This document shows, piece after piece, positions 25,791-34,668 of a stretch of DNA of 64,000 bases. The stretch is taken from contig NZ_QYUM01000004.1 of NCBI RefSeq assembly GCF_003590775.1, forward strand, positions 558,001 through 622,000, written 5' to 3'. The notes beneath the pieces are model-generated. The model was not told the origin of the DNA, ran no database searches, and was given only the letters and a program-made list of their open reading frames with translations. This DNA is from Sphingomonas cavernae (GTDB lineage Bacteria; Pseudomonadota; Alphaproteobacteria; Sphingomonadales; Sphingomonadaceae). Made by a program: the position numbers and the translations under genes. The stretch's first letter is position 1, and every line of letters starts with the position of its first letter.

Positions 25791-27328
25791 ATGGTTGACG
25801 TGACCAAGGAAGAACTCATCGCCGCCAGCGGTGCCTCGCTTGTGGGTTTTAAACAGAATACGACCGTAGCCTCAACGCGTACCGTGGAAGCAAAGCTGCG
25901 AGAAGCGGTCAGCGTGCGGGACTATGGTGCAGTTGGCGACGGCAGTACTGATGACAGTGATGCAATTAACGCAGCCATTGCCAGCGCTCTGACGATCGGC
26001 GGCACGCTCTTCTTTCCCAAGGGATTTTATCGTGTCGTCCGCACGCTCAACATCGGTTTGCAGGTCTATACAAACTACCAGCAACCCATCGACAGCATTG
26101 GCTGGGAAGGATGCTCGCTAAACACGGCAAATAAGGCGGCCAATGCCTCAAAAAAGCGCCTGGATGTGGTTGGCGAAGCCGGCGCAGTCATCATCGGCGA
26201 TTTTACCACGACCGCTCCGACACCGATCATCGCTTACAATCTCGATAACGATACGCTCGAGGAAACCGGATCCATTCGGAACTTGACCGTCATTACGGCC
26301 AATCAGTTCAGCAGCGGAAAGATTACGCCAACCGCCTATGATGGCAACAATCTCATCGGTCTGTTCACAGGACGCGGCGCGAAAATCGTCGACAAAATCA
26401 ACTATTATGGATGCGGATATGGGCATGTCTCGCTTAGCTCCTACTGGTGCACGCACCAGAACCTTGAAGCCTTCAATTGCGGTCGCGGCTTCACCTTCAC
26501 AGAGATGAATGCCGGGCTGCACAACAGCTGAATGCGGTGAACTGCTCGGTCGGCTACGTGATGACGGGGCAAAATGCAAAATATGCCGTTTTCGGCTGCG
26601 AAAATTGCGAGAACGAGGTTTGGATTCCATCTGCCGACAGCTCGCACTTCGGGCCAGCCTATCTGGAAGATGCCCGCACATCCGGTGGTCAGGGAACCGT
26701 GCAATTCAGAGTAGGCAAGACTGCGGATGCAGCAAGCGATGTGGTTCATTGCACCTTTGAAAACATCCTGCTGCTGCGCGGCGCTGGCAATACAAAACAG
26801 GCTTTCCAGTTTCGTGCCAGCTACGTTAATACATATACCGGTTGCCGGGCATATGGCGGCCCGAACAGCGTTGATAATGTTTCGACCGGAACTCTCATCA
26901 ACTGCGATTTCACCGTTTCGCGCTTCACATCCAATATTTCGAGCGAAGGCTCCTGGGCTCCGGTAATCGGCGATTCTTGGGGCAACTATTTTTCGACAAC
27001 CGTTTCGACAGGACAGTATAGTCGTAACGGTAACGTGGTGACCGCGGTCGCGAGGGTGGCTTGGTCCAGTAAGGGGTCAGCTGGCGCGAGCCCTTTGATC
27101 CTCACGCTTCCGATTCCCGCCCGGAACGCATCGGAGCTTAAACAGGCCGTCACGATTGGTGACTATTCCGGGCTGAACACCATCAGACCCGTCACAGCCA
27201 ATATTTTGCCGGATACATCGCTGATGACCTTTCATTGGGTTGATAACAGCAATGTTTGGTCCGACCTGTTCGCAAATCAGTGTAACAATGGTGGCGAACT
27301 TGTCGTCTCAATGACTTATTTAATCTAA
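25791..27328 (+). pseudogene. Phage-type tail-spike / pectate-lyase-fold protein, frameshifted
   Basis: Two consecutive frames together encode about 511 residues of a phage tail-spike-like protein. The N-terminus (SGASLVGFKQNTTVASTRTV then SVRDYGAVGDGSTDDSDAIN, residues 43-60) is the classic join of a head-binding peptide to a Pectate_lyase_3 beta-helix. The first frame stops after GLHNS at 26529-26531; restoring one base (AGCTG to AGCCTG) continues into LNAVNCSVGYVMTG. The C-terminal part (NGNVVTAVARVAW ... ITIGDY-like) resembles trimeric spike ends. Base composition is clearly lower in GC than the flanks, and there are no other phage genes. It is a decayed or mis-sequenced orphan gained by transfer. 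Confidence 0.8.
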
Positions 27329-27347
27329 CAAGATCCGTTCCGGGTGC

Positions 27348-27377
27348 GCCCTTCTGTGCTTAGTGGTGGAGAAGGGC
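27348..27377. other. Hairpin after the tail-spike gene
   Basis: Inverted arms GCCCTTCT/AGAAGGGC enclose a 14-nt loop 20 bp after the stop. There is no T run immediately downstream, so it is a weak terminator candidate only. Confidence 0.3.
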
Positions 27378-27594
27378 TTGCTCGGGGCATCTCAGTTATC
27401 CTGTCGGACTGCGGCGCTTGTCTCTGAAGCGCCGGTCAAGGCTGCATTTTTTTCGTTCAGCCGAGTAGCAATCCATCAGCTTCGTCCCAGTTCGGCTAGT
27501 TGGGGGTTCATGAATGAATGGCTGCTATTGGGGCCGTCGCGAGGTGAACTTAATGTTCGCGATTGCGGCGAAAGCAGCCGGAAAGATCGCTGTC

Positions 27595-28563
27595 CTACAG
27601 CCAGCGCGTTCGCTTGAATCGGATATACAGCGCCGAGCACAGAAACAGCATGATGCCCACGACGACGAAATAGCCGTATCGCGTCCTGAGTTCGGGCATG
27701 TTGTCGAAGTTCATGCCATAGATTCCCGCCAGCGCGGTCGGGACCGCGAGGATCGCGGCCCAGGCGGCAAGCTGACGCGTGCTCTTGCTCTGCCGCTGCT
27801 GCTCGAGCAGGTTGCTCACCTCGAAGACCGATGTCAGCACCTCGCGCAGGCTGCCGACCATCGCCTCGACGCGGCGGACATGATCCAGCACGTCGCGGAA
27901 ATAGGGTCTGACCTCGGGGTCGAGGCAGGGCAGATCGAGATTGGCGAGCTTGCTGCACACCTCCGACATGGGACCGAGTACGCGTTGGAAGCGAATGAGC
28001 TGGCGGCGCAATCCGAAGATTCGCCTGACCTCTTCGCGCTCGAGAAACGCGTCGAGCGCCCGCTGCTCCATCTCCAGGACCTCTTCCTCGATCGCCTCGA
28101 CGACGGGCAGATAGCCGTCGACGATGAAATCGAGAATTGCGTGAAGCACATAGTCGACGCCGTGGCTGAGCAGCGAGGGCGCGGCCTCGAGTTGCTGGCG
28201 CAATCCGGAATGCGAGCGCGCTGAACCGTGGCGCACCGTGATGATATGGTCCTCGCTGATGAAGATCGCGGTCTCGCCATAGGCGATCGTGTCGTCTTCC
28301 AGATGCGCGGTGCGGGCGACGACAAAAAGCTGGTCGCCATAGACATCGACCTTGGGAAGCTGGTGCGCCTTGAGCGCGTCCTCCACCGCGAGCGGATGTA
28401 GGTCGTAATTCTCCTGAAGCGCGCGCAGTTCATGCTCATCGGGTTCGACCAGGCCGATCCATACGAATTCGCTCCTGTCGTCGGCGCAGCGCATGGGTTC
28501 ATCGAGCGAAACCGGCCCGATCTTCCGGCCGTTGCGATAGAGATAGGCAGCGACAACGCTCAT
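27595..28563 (-). CDS. corA: CorA-type magnesium/divalent cation transporter
   Basis: A 322-residue protein with a large cytoplasmic N-terminal domain, a long stalk helix and two C-terminal TM helices. The selectivity motif GMN is in GIYGMNFDNMPELRTRYGYF between TM1 and TM2. The pentameric CorA/MIT channel passes Mg2+ and sometimes Co2+ or Ni2+. It stands alone, separated from the FAH gene upstream by 270 bp in which no feature was recognised. Confidence 0.92.
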   Translation of the reverse strand: MSVVAAYLYRNGRKIGPVSLDEPMRCADDRSEFVWIGLVEPDEHELRALQENYDLHPLAVEDALKAHQLPKVDVYGDQLFVVARTAHLEDDTIAYGETAIFISEDHIITVRHGSARSHSGLRQQLEAAPSLLSHGVDYVLHAILDFIVDGYLPVVEAIEEEVLEMEQRALDAFLEREEVRRIFGLRRQLIRFQRVLGPMSEVCSKLANLDLPCLDPEVRPYFRDVLDHVRRVEAMVGSLREVLTSVFEVSNLLEQQRQSKSTRQLAAWAAILAVPTALAGIYGMNFDNMPELRTRYGYFVVVGIMLFLCSALYIRFKRTRWL

Positions 28564-28835
28564 CAGACCCTCGATGCGACAGTGACGATGTCGGGGTATC
28601 AGATGCCAAGGCGTTGCGAAAAGGAAAGATGTGGTCGGCGCCGCGACCCGGTTTTCCCTGTCCTACACAGCCCCGATCTGCGACGCTCGGCTGCTATCCA
28701 CGCTCGCGCATGGATCGCACGCTCTTTCACACCGTAAAGCCAGCAGCGCATCGAAGCGGGCCACGCAATCAAGATACGCGACGACGAAACTTTATTTTAC
28801 GATTCACGGGAAAACTGCGAACATAAGCGCGCGCC

Positions 28836-29510
28836 TTACACGATCTCCACCTCGAGCGGCGTCAGGCCCTCGATCCGGGCCTCGAGGTGATTGCCGCGCG
28901 CGACCGCGCCTACGCCAGCGGGGGTGCCGGTGAAAATCAGGTCACCGGGCATCAGGCGTATATAGGTCGAAAGCTCGGCGATGATTGCGGGGACGTTCCA
29001 CAGCATTTCCGACGTGCGCCCGTTCTGGCGCGTCTCGCCATCGACGGCGAGCGTGATCGCGACATCGCTGACATCGTCCGCCTCGGCGGCGGGCGTGATC
29101 GCGCCGACGGGGGCTGCGCCGTCGAAGCTCTTGCCCATGTCCCATGGCCGGCGCTTGTCCTTGGCGGCGCCCTGCAGGTCGCGGCGCGTCATGTCGAGCC
29201 CGACGGCATAGCCGAAGACGTGGCGCAGCGCGTCCTGCTCGGCGATGTCGGCGCCGCCCAGTTCGAGCGCGACGACCAGCTCCACCTCATGGTGCAGATC
29301 GTCGGTCCGCGGCGGATAGGGCAGCTTGCCCGGCGTCGTTGGCAGGCAGCTCGCGGGCTTGATGAAGAAGAAGGGCGGCTCGGGCACCGTATCGCCCATT
29401 TCCTTCGCATGCTCGGCATAGTTGCGCCCGACGCAGAAAATGCGTCCCACCGGAAAGCGGCCGCCCCCGACGATTGGAAGCATGGGCTGGACGGGCGGTT
29501 CGATGGTCAT
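28836..29510 (-). CDS. Fumarylacetoacetate hydrolase (FAH) family protein
   Basis: A 224-residue single-domain FAH protein. The metal-binding Glu pair is in HHEVELVVALE, with a third ligand in FGYAVGLDMTRRDLQ; the fold motifs FCVGRNYAEHAKEMG and DLIFTGTPAGVGAV are clear. Relatives include fumarylpyruvate hydrolase, acylpyruvase and oxaloacetate decarboxylase, which cannot be told apart here. It follows astD by 73 bp on the same strand and may be the last gene of that operon. Confidence 0.88.
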   Translation of the reverse strand: MTIEPPVQPMLPIVGGGRFPVGRIFCVGRNYAEHAKEMGDTVPEPPFFFIKPASCLPTTPGKLPYPPRTDDLHHEVELVVALELGGADIAEQDALRHVFGYAVGLDMTRRDLQGAAKDKRRPWDMGKSFDGAAPVGAITPAAEADDVSDVAITLAVDGETRQNGRTSEMLWNVPAIIAELSTYIRLMPGDLIFTGTPAGVGAVARGNHLEARIEGLTPLEVEIV

Positions 29511-29583
29511 GCGAGTCGGGTCTCTCAGCTTGTCAGCACACGCCACGCTTACGCACCACGTCGCGTCAAAGCCAGCCGATCGT

Positions 29584-31035
29584 TCAGTCCAGCCCCTTGA
29601 TCGTCATGCTCTGGTCGATGGCAAGGTCGGCCTCGAAGCTGGCGACCGGATAGGCGCAATAATCGGCGGCGTAATAGGCGCTGGGCCGGTGGTTGCCCGA
29701 CTCGCCAAGCCCGCCAAAGGGCATGTTGGACGCCGCCCCCGTCGTAGGCCGGTTGCGGTTGATGACGCCGGCGCGCGCGCGGCTCAGGAACTTGCACCAC
29801 AGCGCATCCTCGTCCGTGATGAGGCCGGCCGACAGGCCAAAAGCGGTGTTGTTCGCCGCCGCAATCGCCGCGTCGAAATCGGCGACGCGCGCCACTTGCA
29901 GGATCGGCGCGAATATCTCGGTGTCAGGCGTATCCGCACCCGTGACGTCAAGTATCGCGGGGGTGACGAAGGCGGGCGACCGATCGAGGATCCTGAAAGG
30001 CAGCACGGTCTTCGCGCCGCGCGTCTCGAGCGCCTTCACCGCCTCCAGCGCGTGCGCCGCGGGCGCATTGGCGATGAGCGGCCCCATGAAGGGCTCCTGG
30101 TTGTCGTTCCACGCGCCGATGCGCAGCCGCTGCGCCATCGCCGCGGTCGCCTCGATCACCGCATCGCCATGCGCACCTTCGGGAACGATCAGCCGGCGCG
30201 CGCACGAGCAGCGCTGGCCCGTGGTGATGAAGCTGGATTGCACGATGATCGAGGCGGTGGCCTCGACGTCGCCGTCCCATGCGATCAGCGGATTGTTGCC
30301 GCCCAGTTCGAGCGCGAGGATCACATGCGGCTTGTCCGCGAAAAAACGCCGGAAATGCGCGCCCGCCGCCGCCGATCCCGTGAAGAGCAGCCCGTCAATA
30401 TTGCCCGCGATCAGCGCCGCGCCGGTGTCGCGTCCGCCCTGGACGAGATTGAAGACGCCCGCGGGCAGGCCAGCGGCAGCCCAGGCCTCGGCCATCAACT
30501 GGCCGGTGTGCGGGGTGAGTTCGGAAGGCTTGAAGACCACGGTGTCGCCCGCGATCAGCGCGGGGACGATATGGCCGTTGGGGAGATGGCCGGGGAAATT
30601 ATAGGGCCCGAGCACGACCATCACGCCGTGCGGGCGGTGGCGCAGCACCGCGCGGCCGAAGTCCATCGCGGCCTCGCGCGTGCCGGTGCGCTCCGCATAG
30701 GCGGCGATCGAAATGCCGACCTTGCCGATCATCGCGCCGATCTCGGCGGTGGTTTCCCACAGCGCCTTGCCCGTCTCGCGTGAGATCGCTTCCGCAAAGG
30801 CGGGCTTGCGCCGTTCGAGCTGCTCGGCAAAGCGCTTGACCGCGGCGATGCGCTCTTCGAGCGGAGTATCGGCCCAGCCCTGGAAGGCCGCACGCGCAGC
30901 GGCGATGGCGGATGCGCAATCCTCGGAGGTAGCAGCGCGGCCATGCCAGACCTGATCGCCTGTCGCGGGATCGAGCGAGGTGAAGGGCTCGCCGCGACCG
31001 CCATTCCAGTGCCCGTTGATGTAGAGATCGGTCAT
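29584..31035 (-). CDS. astD: Succinylglutamate-semialdehyde dehydrogenase
   Basis: A 483-residue NAD-dependent aldehyde dehydrogenase. The catalytic Cys is in TGQRCSCARR, the general-base Glu in LALELGGNNPL, and the NAD-binding motif is in FTGSAAAGAHF. The sequence is AstD-like from YINGHWNGGRGEPFTSLDPATGD onward. In the AST pathway it oxidises N-succinylglutamate 5-semialdehyde to N-succinylglutamate. Its ATG overlaps the astA stop, so the operon is coupled. Given the 2-oxoadipate genes in the same operon, another semialdehyde cannot be excluded. Confidence 0.9.
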   Translation of the reverse strand: MTDLYINGHWNGGRGEPFTSLDPATGDQVWHGRAATSEDCASAIAAARAAFQGWADTPLEERIAAVKRFAEQLERRKPAFAEAISRETGKALWETTAEIGAMIGKVGISIAAYAERTGTREAAMDFGRAVLRHRPHGVMVVLGPYNFPGHLPNGHIVPALIAGDTVVFKPSELTPHTGQLMAEAWAAAGLPAGVFNLVQGGRDTGAALIAGNIDGLLFTGSAAAGAHFRRFFADKPHVILALELGGNNPLIAWDGDVEATASIIVQSSFITTGQRCSCARRLIVPEGAHGDAVIEATAAMAQRLRIGAWNDNQEPFMGPLIANAPAAHALEAVKALETRGAKTVLPFRILDRSPAFVTPAILDVTGADTPDTEIFAPILQVARVADFDAAIAAANNTAFGLSAGLITDEDALWCKFLSRARAGVINRNRPTTGAASNMPFGGLGESGNHRPSAYYAADYCAYPVASFEADLAIDQSMTIKGLD

Positions 31036-32043
31036 TGGTTCACCCTTATCATGTCGTCTGCGGTCACGCCGAGCAGCCGGGCGGCGTCGCGGCCGATGAC
31101 CGCGCGATTGTCGATCACCGAGACATCGGCGCGGATCGCCCGGAAGCTGGCGATTGCGGTGGTGGAAAGCAAGGCCGGTTCGGCAGCGCCGGCATCGTCA
31201 TCAATCGCAACGCGTAGCGTGCGGCCGCCCCGGATCGTCGCGATCGCATCGCGCGGCGCGGTGACGGTCGGTCCGCCGTCGAAAATGTCGATCAACCCCG
31301 ATGGGCTGAAGCCTTCGCGCTTGAGCATCGCCATCGCCGCCTCGCCATCGCGGTGGCAGCGGCCGATCGCGTTGCACGCGGCCTCGTCGATCAGTTCGAC
31401 ATAGATGGGATGGCGCGGCGCGAGGTCGAGGATGAACTGGCCGTCGGTCGACATCACCATGCGATCCGCCTCGGTGAAGGGCAGCCGGTAAAACTTGCTG
31501 GAGACGCCTTCCCAGAAGGGGCTCGTCGTGCCGGTCCTCCTCGAACCAGCCGCGCAGTTCAGCCATCACGGTTTCGGAGAAGCGCAGCGGGTCGGCGCCG
31601 ATCAGCATGTAGCGGGAACGCGCGAGCAGGCTGCCCGCACCACCCGCGCGCGCCTCGGGGCGGAGGAAGAGCGAACCGACCTCGGTCCAGCCGCCGCATT
31701 CGTTGACGAGCACGAGCGCGCGATGATCGAAGCGCGTATCGATCGCCGACGAATATTGCGCAAGCGTCACGACGCGGAACGAGAAATGCGGCCGCTTGAG
31801 CCCAACTGCCGCGCGAACACCGGCGAGCCCTTCGACCCGGCCGGTCTCCGAATCCTCGAGCATCAGCGTGTACCAGGCTTCGGCGGGCGCGGTCTCGCCT
31901 GCAAAGCTAGCGGCCGAAACCGCGAGCCGCTCGGCGAGCGTCGCCTCATCCTCCGGAAGACTGGTGAAGCCCGGGCCCGAAAGGACCGCGAGCTCCATCA
32001 TCGCATCGATATCCGCGGGCCCCGCCGGCCTGATGAAGAGCAT
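31032..32043 (-). pseudogene. astA: Arginine N-succinyltransferase, frameshifted
   Basis: AstA transfers succinyl from succinyl-CoA to arginine (or ornithine). The N-terminal frame (MLFIRPAGPADIDAMMELAV ... VGSLFLRPEARAGGAGSLLARS) is intact to FEED near 31535. One extra base in CCGG at 31531-31534 then shifts the frame. Removing it restores GTTSPFWEGVSSKFYRLPF and joins DRMVMSTDGQFILDLAPRHPIY to the normal C-terminus. Total length would be about 336 residues, normal for the family. Both ends still overlap astC and astD. Either the gene is recently inactivated or the sequence has a one-base error. Confidence 0.82.
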
Positions 32044-33239
32044 CAGGCCGCCTTGGCAAGCGTCGCGCGGACGGCTTCGCAGGTGGCCTCGAAGCGCTTC
32101 AGCGCTTCCTCGGCATCGGCGATCGGCATGTTGAGCGGGGGCAGCAGCCGCACGCAATTCTCGCCACCGCCAGCGACAAGCAGATGCTGGTCGCGCGCCG
32201 CGGCCATGAATTCGCGGTTGTTGATCACCATCTTGACGCCGATCAGCAGCCCCTTGCCGCGCACGTCGACGATGATGTCGGGGTAGCGCGCGGCAATGTC
32301 GCGCAGGCCGTTCGACAGCGTTTCCGCCACTTTGGTTGCATGTGCCAGCGTTTCCGGACGCGCGATCTCGTCAAACGCCGCGATGCTGACGGCCATGGCG
32401 AGTGGGTTGCCGCCGAAGGTCGAACCATGCGCACCGAATGTCATGCCCTTGGCTGCCTCGGCGGTGGCGACGCAGGCGCCGACAGGGAAGCCGCCCCCCA
32501 GCGCCTTCGCAACCGCCATGATGTCGGGCTCGGCACCCGGGAACCACTGGTGCGCGAACAGCCTGCCCGTGCGGCCCATGCCCGACTGGATCTCGTCATG
32601 GATGAGCAGCACGCCAGCCTCGGTACAGCGGCGACGCACCTCAAGCAGCCACTCGCCCGAGAGCGCACGTGCGCCGCCCTCGCCCTGCACGGGTTCGACG
32701 ATCAGCGCGGCAGCCGTGGGGCGTGCGATCGCCTCGGCAATCGCGTCCATGTCGTCGAGGCCGAGCTGGATGAAACCGGGCAGACGGGGCCCGAAACCTT
32801 CGAGATAGGTCGCGTTGCCCGAGGCGTTGACCGCGGCATAGGTGCGGCCGTGGAATGAGCCCGCAAAACCGATCACGTCGATGCGCTCGGGCTGCCCATT
32901 GGCGGCGTGATATTTGCGCGCAGTCTTGAGCCCGCACTCGATCGCCTCCGACCCCGAATTGCCGAAGAAAACGGTGTCGGCGAAGCTGTTGGCAGTGAGG
33001 CGTTCGGCAAGTTCTTCCTGTCCCGGAATGCGGAAGATGTTGGAGAGGTGCCAGATCTTACCGGCCTGTTCGGTGAGCGCGGCGACAAGCCCGGGATGCG
33101 CATGGCCGAGCCCGTTGGTCGCGATGCCCGCGACGCAATCGAGATAGGCCTCGCCTTCCTTGGTATAGAGCCAGGGGCCCACGCCGCGCTCGAACACGAC
33201 GGGCGCGCGGTTGTAAACGGCCATGATCCTATCCGACAT
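32043..33239 (-). CDS. astC: Acetylornithine/succinylornithine aminotransferase
   Basis: A PLP-dependent class III aminotransferase of 398 residues. The Schiff-base Lys is in MAVAKALGGGFPVGAC, PLP-phosphate contacts are in FFGNSGSEAIE, and LLIHDEIQSGMGRTG carries the pyridine-binding Asp. The ArgD/AstC group transfers the omega-amino group of N-succinylornithine or N-acetylornithine to 2-oxoglutarate. The ATG is preceded by GGAAGGAAG. The start lies 11 bp inside the upstream flavoprotein gene, and the stop overlaps the astA start. Confidence 0.9.
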   Translation of the reverse strand: MSDRIMAVYNRAPVVFERGVGPWLYTKEGEAYLDCVAGIATNGLGHAHPGLVAALTEQAGKIWHLSNIFRIPGQEELAERLTANSFADTVFFGNSGSEAIECGLKTARKYHAANGQPERIDVIGFAGSFHGRTYAAVNASGNATYLEGFGPRLPGFIQLGLDDMDAIAEAIARPTAAALIVEPVQGEGGARALSGEWLLEVRRRCTEAGVLLIHDEIQSGMGRTGRLFAHQWFPGAEPDIMAVAKALGGGFPVGACVATAEAAKGMTFGAHGSTFGGNPLAMAVSIAAFDEIARPETLAHATKVAETLSNGLRDIAARYPDIIVDVRGKGLLIGVKMVINNREFMAAARDQHLLVAGGGENCVRLLPPLNMPIADAEEALKRFEATCEAVRATLAKAA

Positions 33240-34668
33240 TCTGGCTTCCTTCCTGTGTGTTGATGGATCCGAAATCGACACGGCCCACCCGCTGCGGGGC
33301 GACCAGATTCTGAATTTTTCCCGACAGATCGCGAACCGCCTCGGGCACGAAGCGGGCATATTGGCGGATATTGCGCGGGCCGATGCCATGTTCCGCGCTG
33401 AAACTGCCGCCGAACTGCTCGACCGCCTTGGCGAAGACATGATCGCGCACCGCGTCGGCAACCGCCGGGTCGAGCGAGCCGTTGGCGCGCGGCCACACCA
33501 TGTTGAAGTGCAGTCCGCCGTCGCCGATATGCCCGAAATCATGGACGCCAAGGCCCGGCCAGCGCGCACCGATCTCGGCGAGTGCCTCGGCGCGGAAGCG
33601 CATCACGTCCCCGCGCCGTAGCGCGATGTCGCAGGCGACGACCTGCCCCGACGCCCGCAATCCTTCGGGGATAGCGTGGCGGATCGCCCAGAGCGCGTCG
33701 CGGCGGTCGACCGCCACGTCCAGCACGGGAGAATCTGCACGCTCCATGATCTCCGCAAGCGCCTCGCCCAGCGCCTCTTCGAGCGCGTCCTCGCTCAGCA
33801 CCGGTCCGCTCGAAAGCTCGACGAGCACGGCATAGGGAGGCGTCGCACCGGCAAACGGGTGCTGGAGCCGCAAGACATGCGCGAGGGCGGCGTCGAATGC
33901 GGGCGCCGACATGCCCTCAAAGGCGGTGAGCAGCGTGCCAAAACGCGCCTCAAGCAGCGAGAGCAGTTCGAGCGCGGCATCGGGGCGGCGAAGCGCGACC
34001 AGTGCGGTCACCTGTGCAGCGGGCTTGGGCTGGAGCGCGAGTGTCGCGCGCGTGATGACACCCAGCGAACCCGAAGCGCCCGTGAAGAGCTGCTTGAGAT
34101 CGAGCCCGACATTGTTCTTCCAGAGCGCCCCGCCGAGTTCGAGCACCGTCCCCTTGCCATCTGCGAGCACCACCTCGAGCCCGAGCAGGTTGCTGCGGAC
34201 ATCGCCATAGCGCAGGAATCGCGCGCCACCGGTATTGGCGCCGACCATCCCGCCGACCGAAGGATCAGCGCCAAGGTCGATCGGGAAGAACAGGTCATAC
34301 GCGCCCGCGGCATCATTGATCGTCGAGAGCAGCACGCCTGCATCGGCGGAGACGGTGCGGTTCACCGCATCAACCTCGGGTGCGCGCGTAAGCCGTTCGA
34401 GGCTCAGAATCAGCGCATCGCCACGATCGTCGGCGACGCCCGCGCCGACCAGTCCCGTGCGCGCGCCCTGCGGCACGACGGTGACACCGTGTTGCGCGGC
34501 AAGGCGCAGGATCGCCGACACCTCAGCGCTGCTCGCGGGCCGCAGCACCGCAAGAGCGCGCCCGCCGGGCTGGCGGCCGTCCATCTCATAGCGCGCGACA
34601 TCGGCGCGATCGACGAGCACATGGGTCGCGCCGATCGCCTCGCCCAGCGCCATGAGCAGGTCAGTCAT
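33229..34668 (-). CDS. FAD-linked oxidase, probable D-2-hydroxyglutarate dehydrogenase
   Basis: A 479-residue flavoprotein of the VAO/GlcD group. The PCMH FAD domain (residues about 38-215) has VVPQGARTGLVGAGV and DPSVGGMVGANTGGA. The C-terminal cap domain has GHIGDGGLHFN and FSAEHGIG, which carry metal and substrate ligands in D-2-hydroxyacid dehydrogenases. The preceding gene encodes an HglS-like enzyme whose product is D-2-hydroxyglutarate, so oxidation of that compound to 2-oxoglutarate is the natural role. Glycolate or D-lactate are alternatives. It overlaps both neighbours. Confidence 0.85.
   Translation of the reverse strand: MTDLLMALGEAIGATHVLVDRADVARYEMDGRQPGGRALAVLRPASSAEVSAILRLAAQHGVTVVPQGARTGLVGAGVADDRGDALILSLERLTRAPEVDAVNRTVSADAGVLLSTINDAAGAYDLFFPIDLGADPSVGGMVGANTGGARFLRYGDVRSNLLGLEVVLADGKGTVLELGGALWKNNVGLDLKQLFTGASGSLGVITRATLALQPKPAAQVTALVALRRPDAALELLSLLEARFGTLLTAFEGMSAPAFDAALAHVLRLQHPFAGATPPYAVLVELSSGPVLSEDALEEALGEALAEIMERADSPVLDVAVDRRDALWAIRHAIPEGLRASGQVVACDIALRRGDVMRFRAEALAEIGARWPGLGVHDFGHIGDGGLHFNMVWPRANGSLDPAVADAVRDHVFAKAVEQFGGSFSAEHGIGPRNIRQYARFVPEAVRDLSGKIQNLVAPQRVGRVDFGSINTQEGSQNVG

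Noticed and set aside
27363-27617. An 84-codon plus-strand frame after the tail spike
   Set aside because: No ribosome-binding site, no family resemblance, and it runs into the 3' end of corA.
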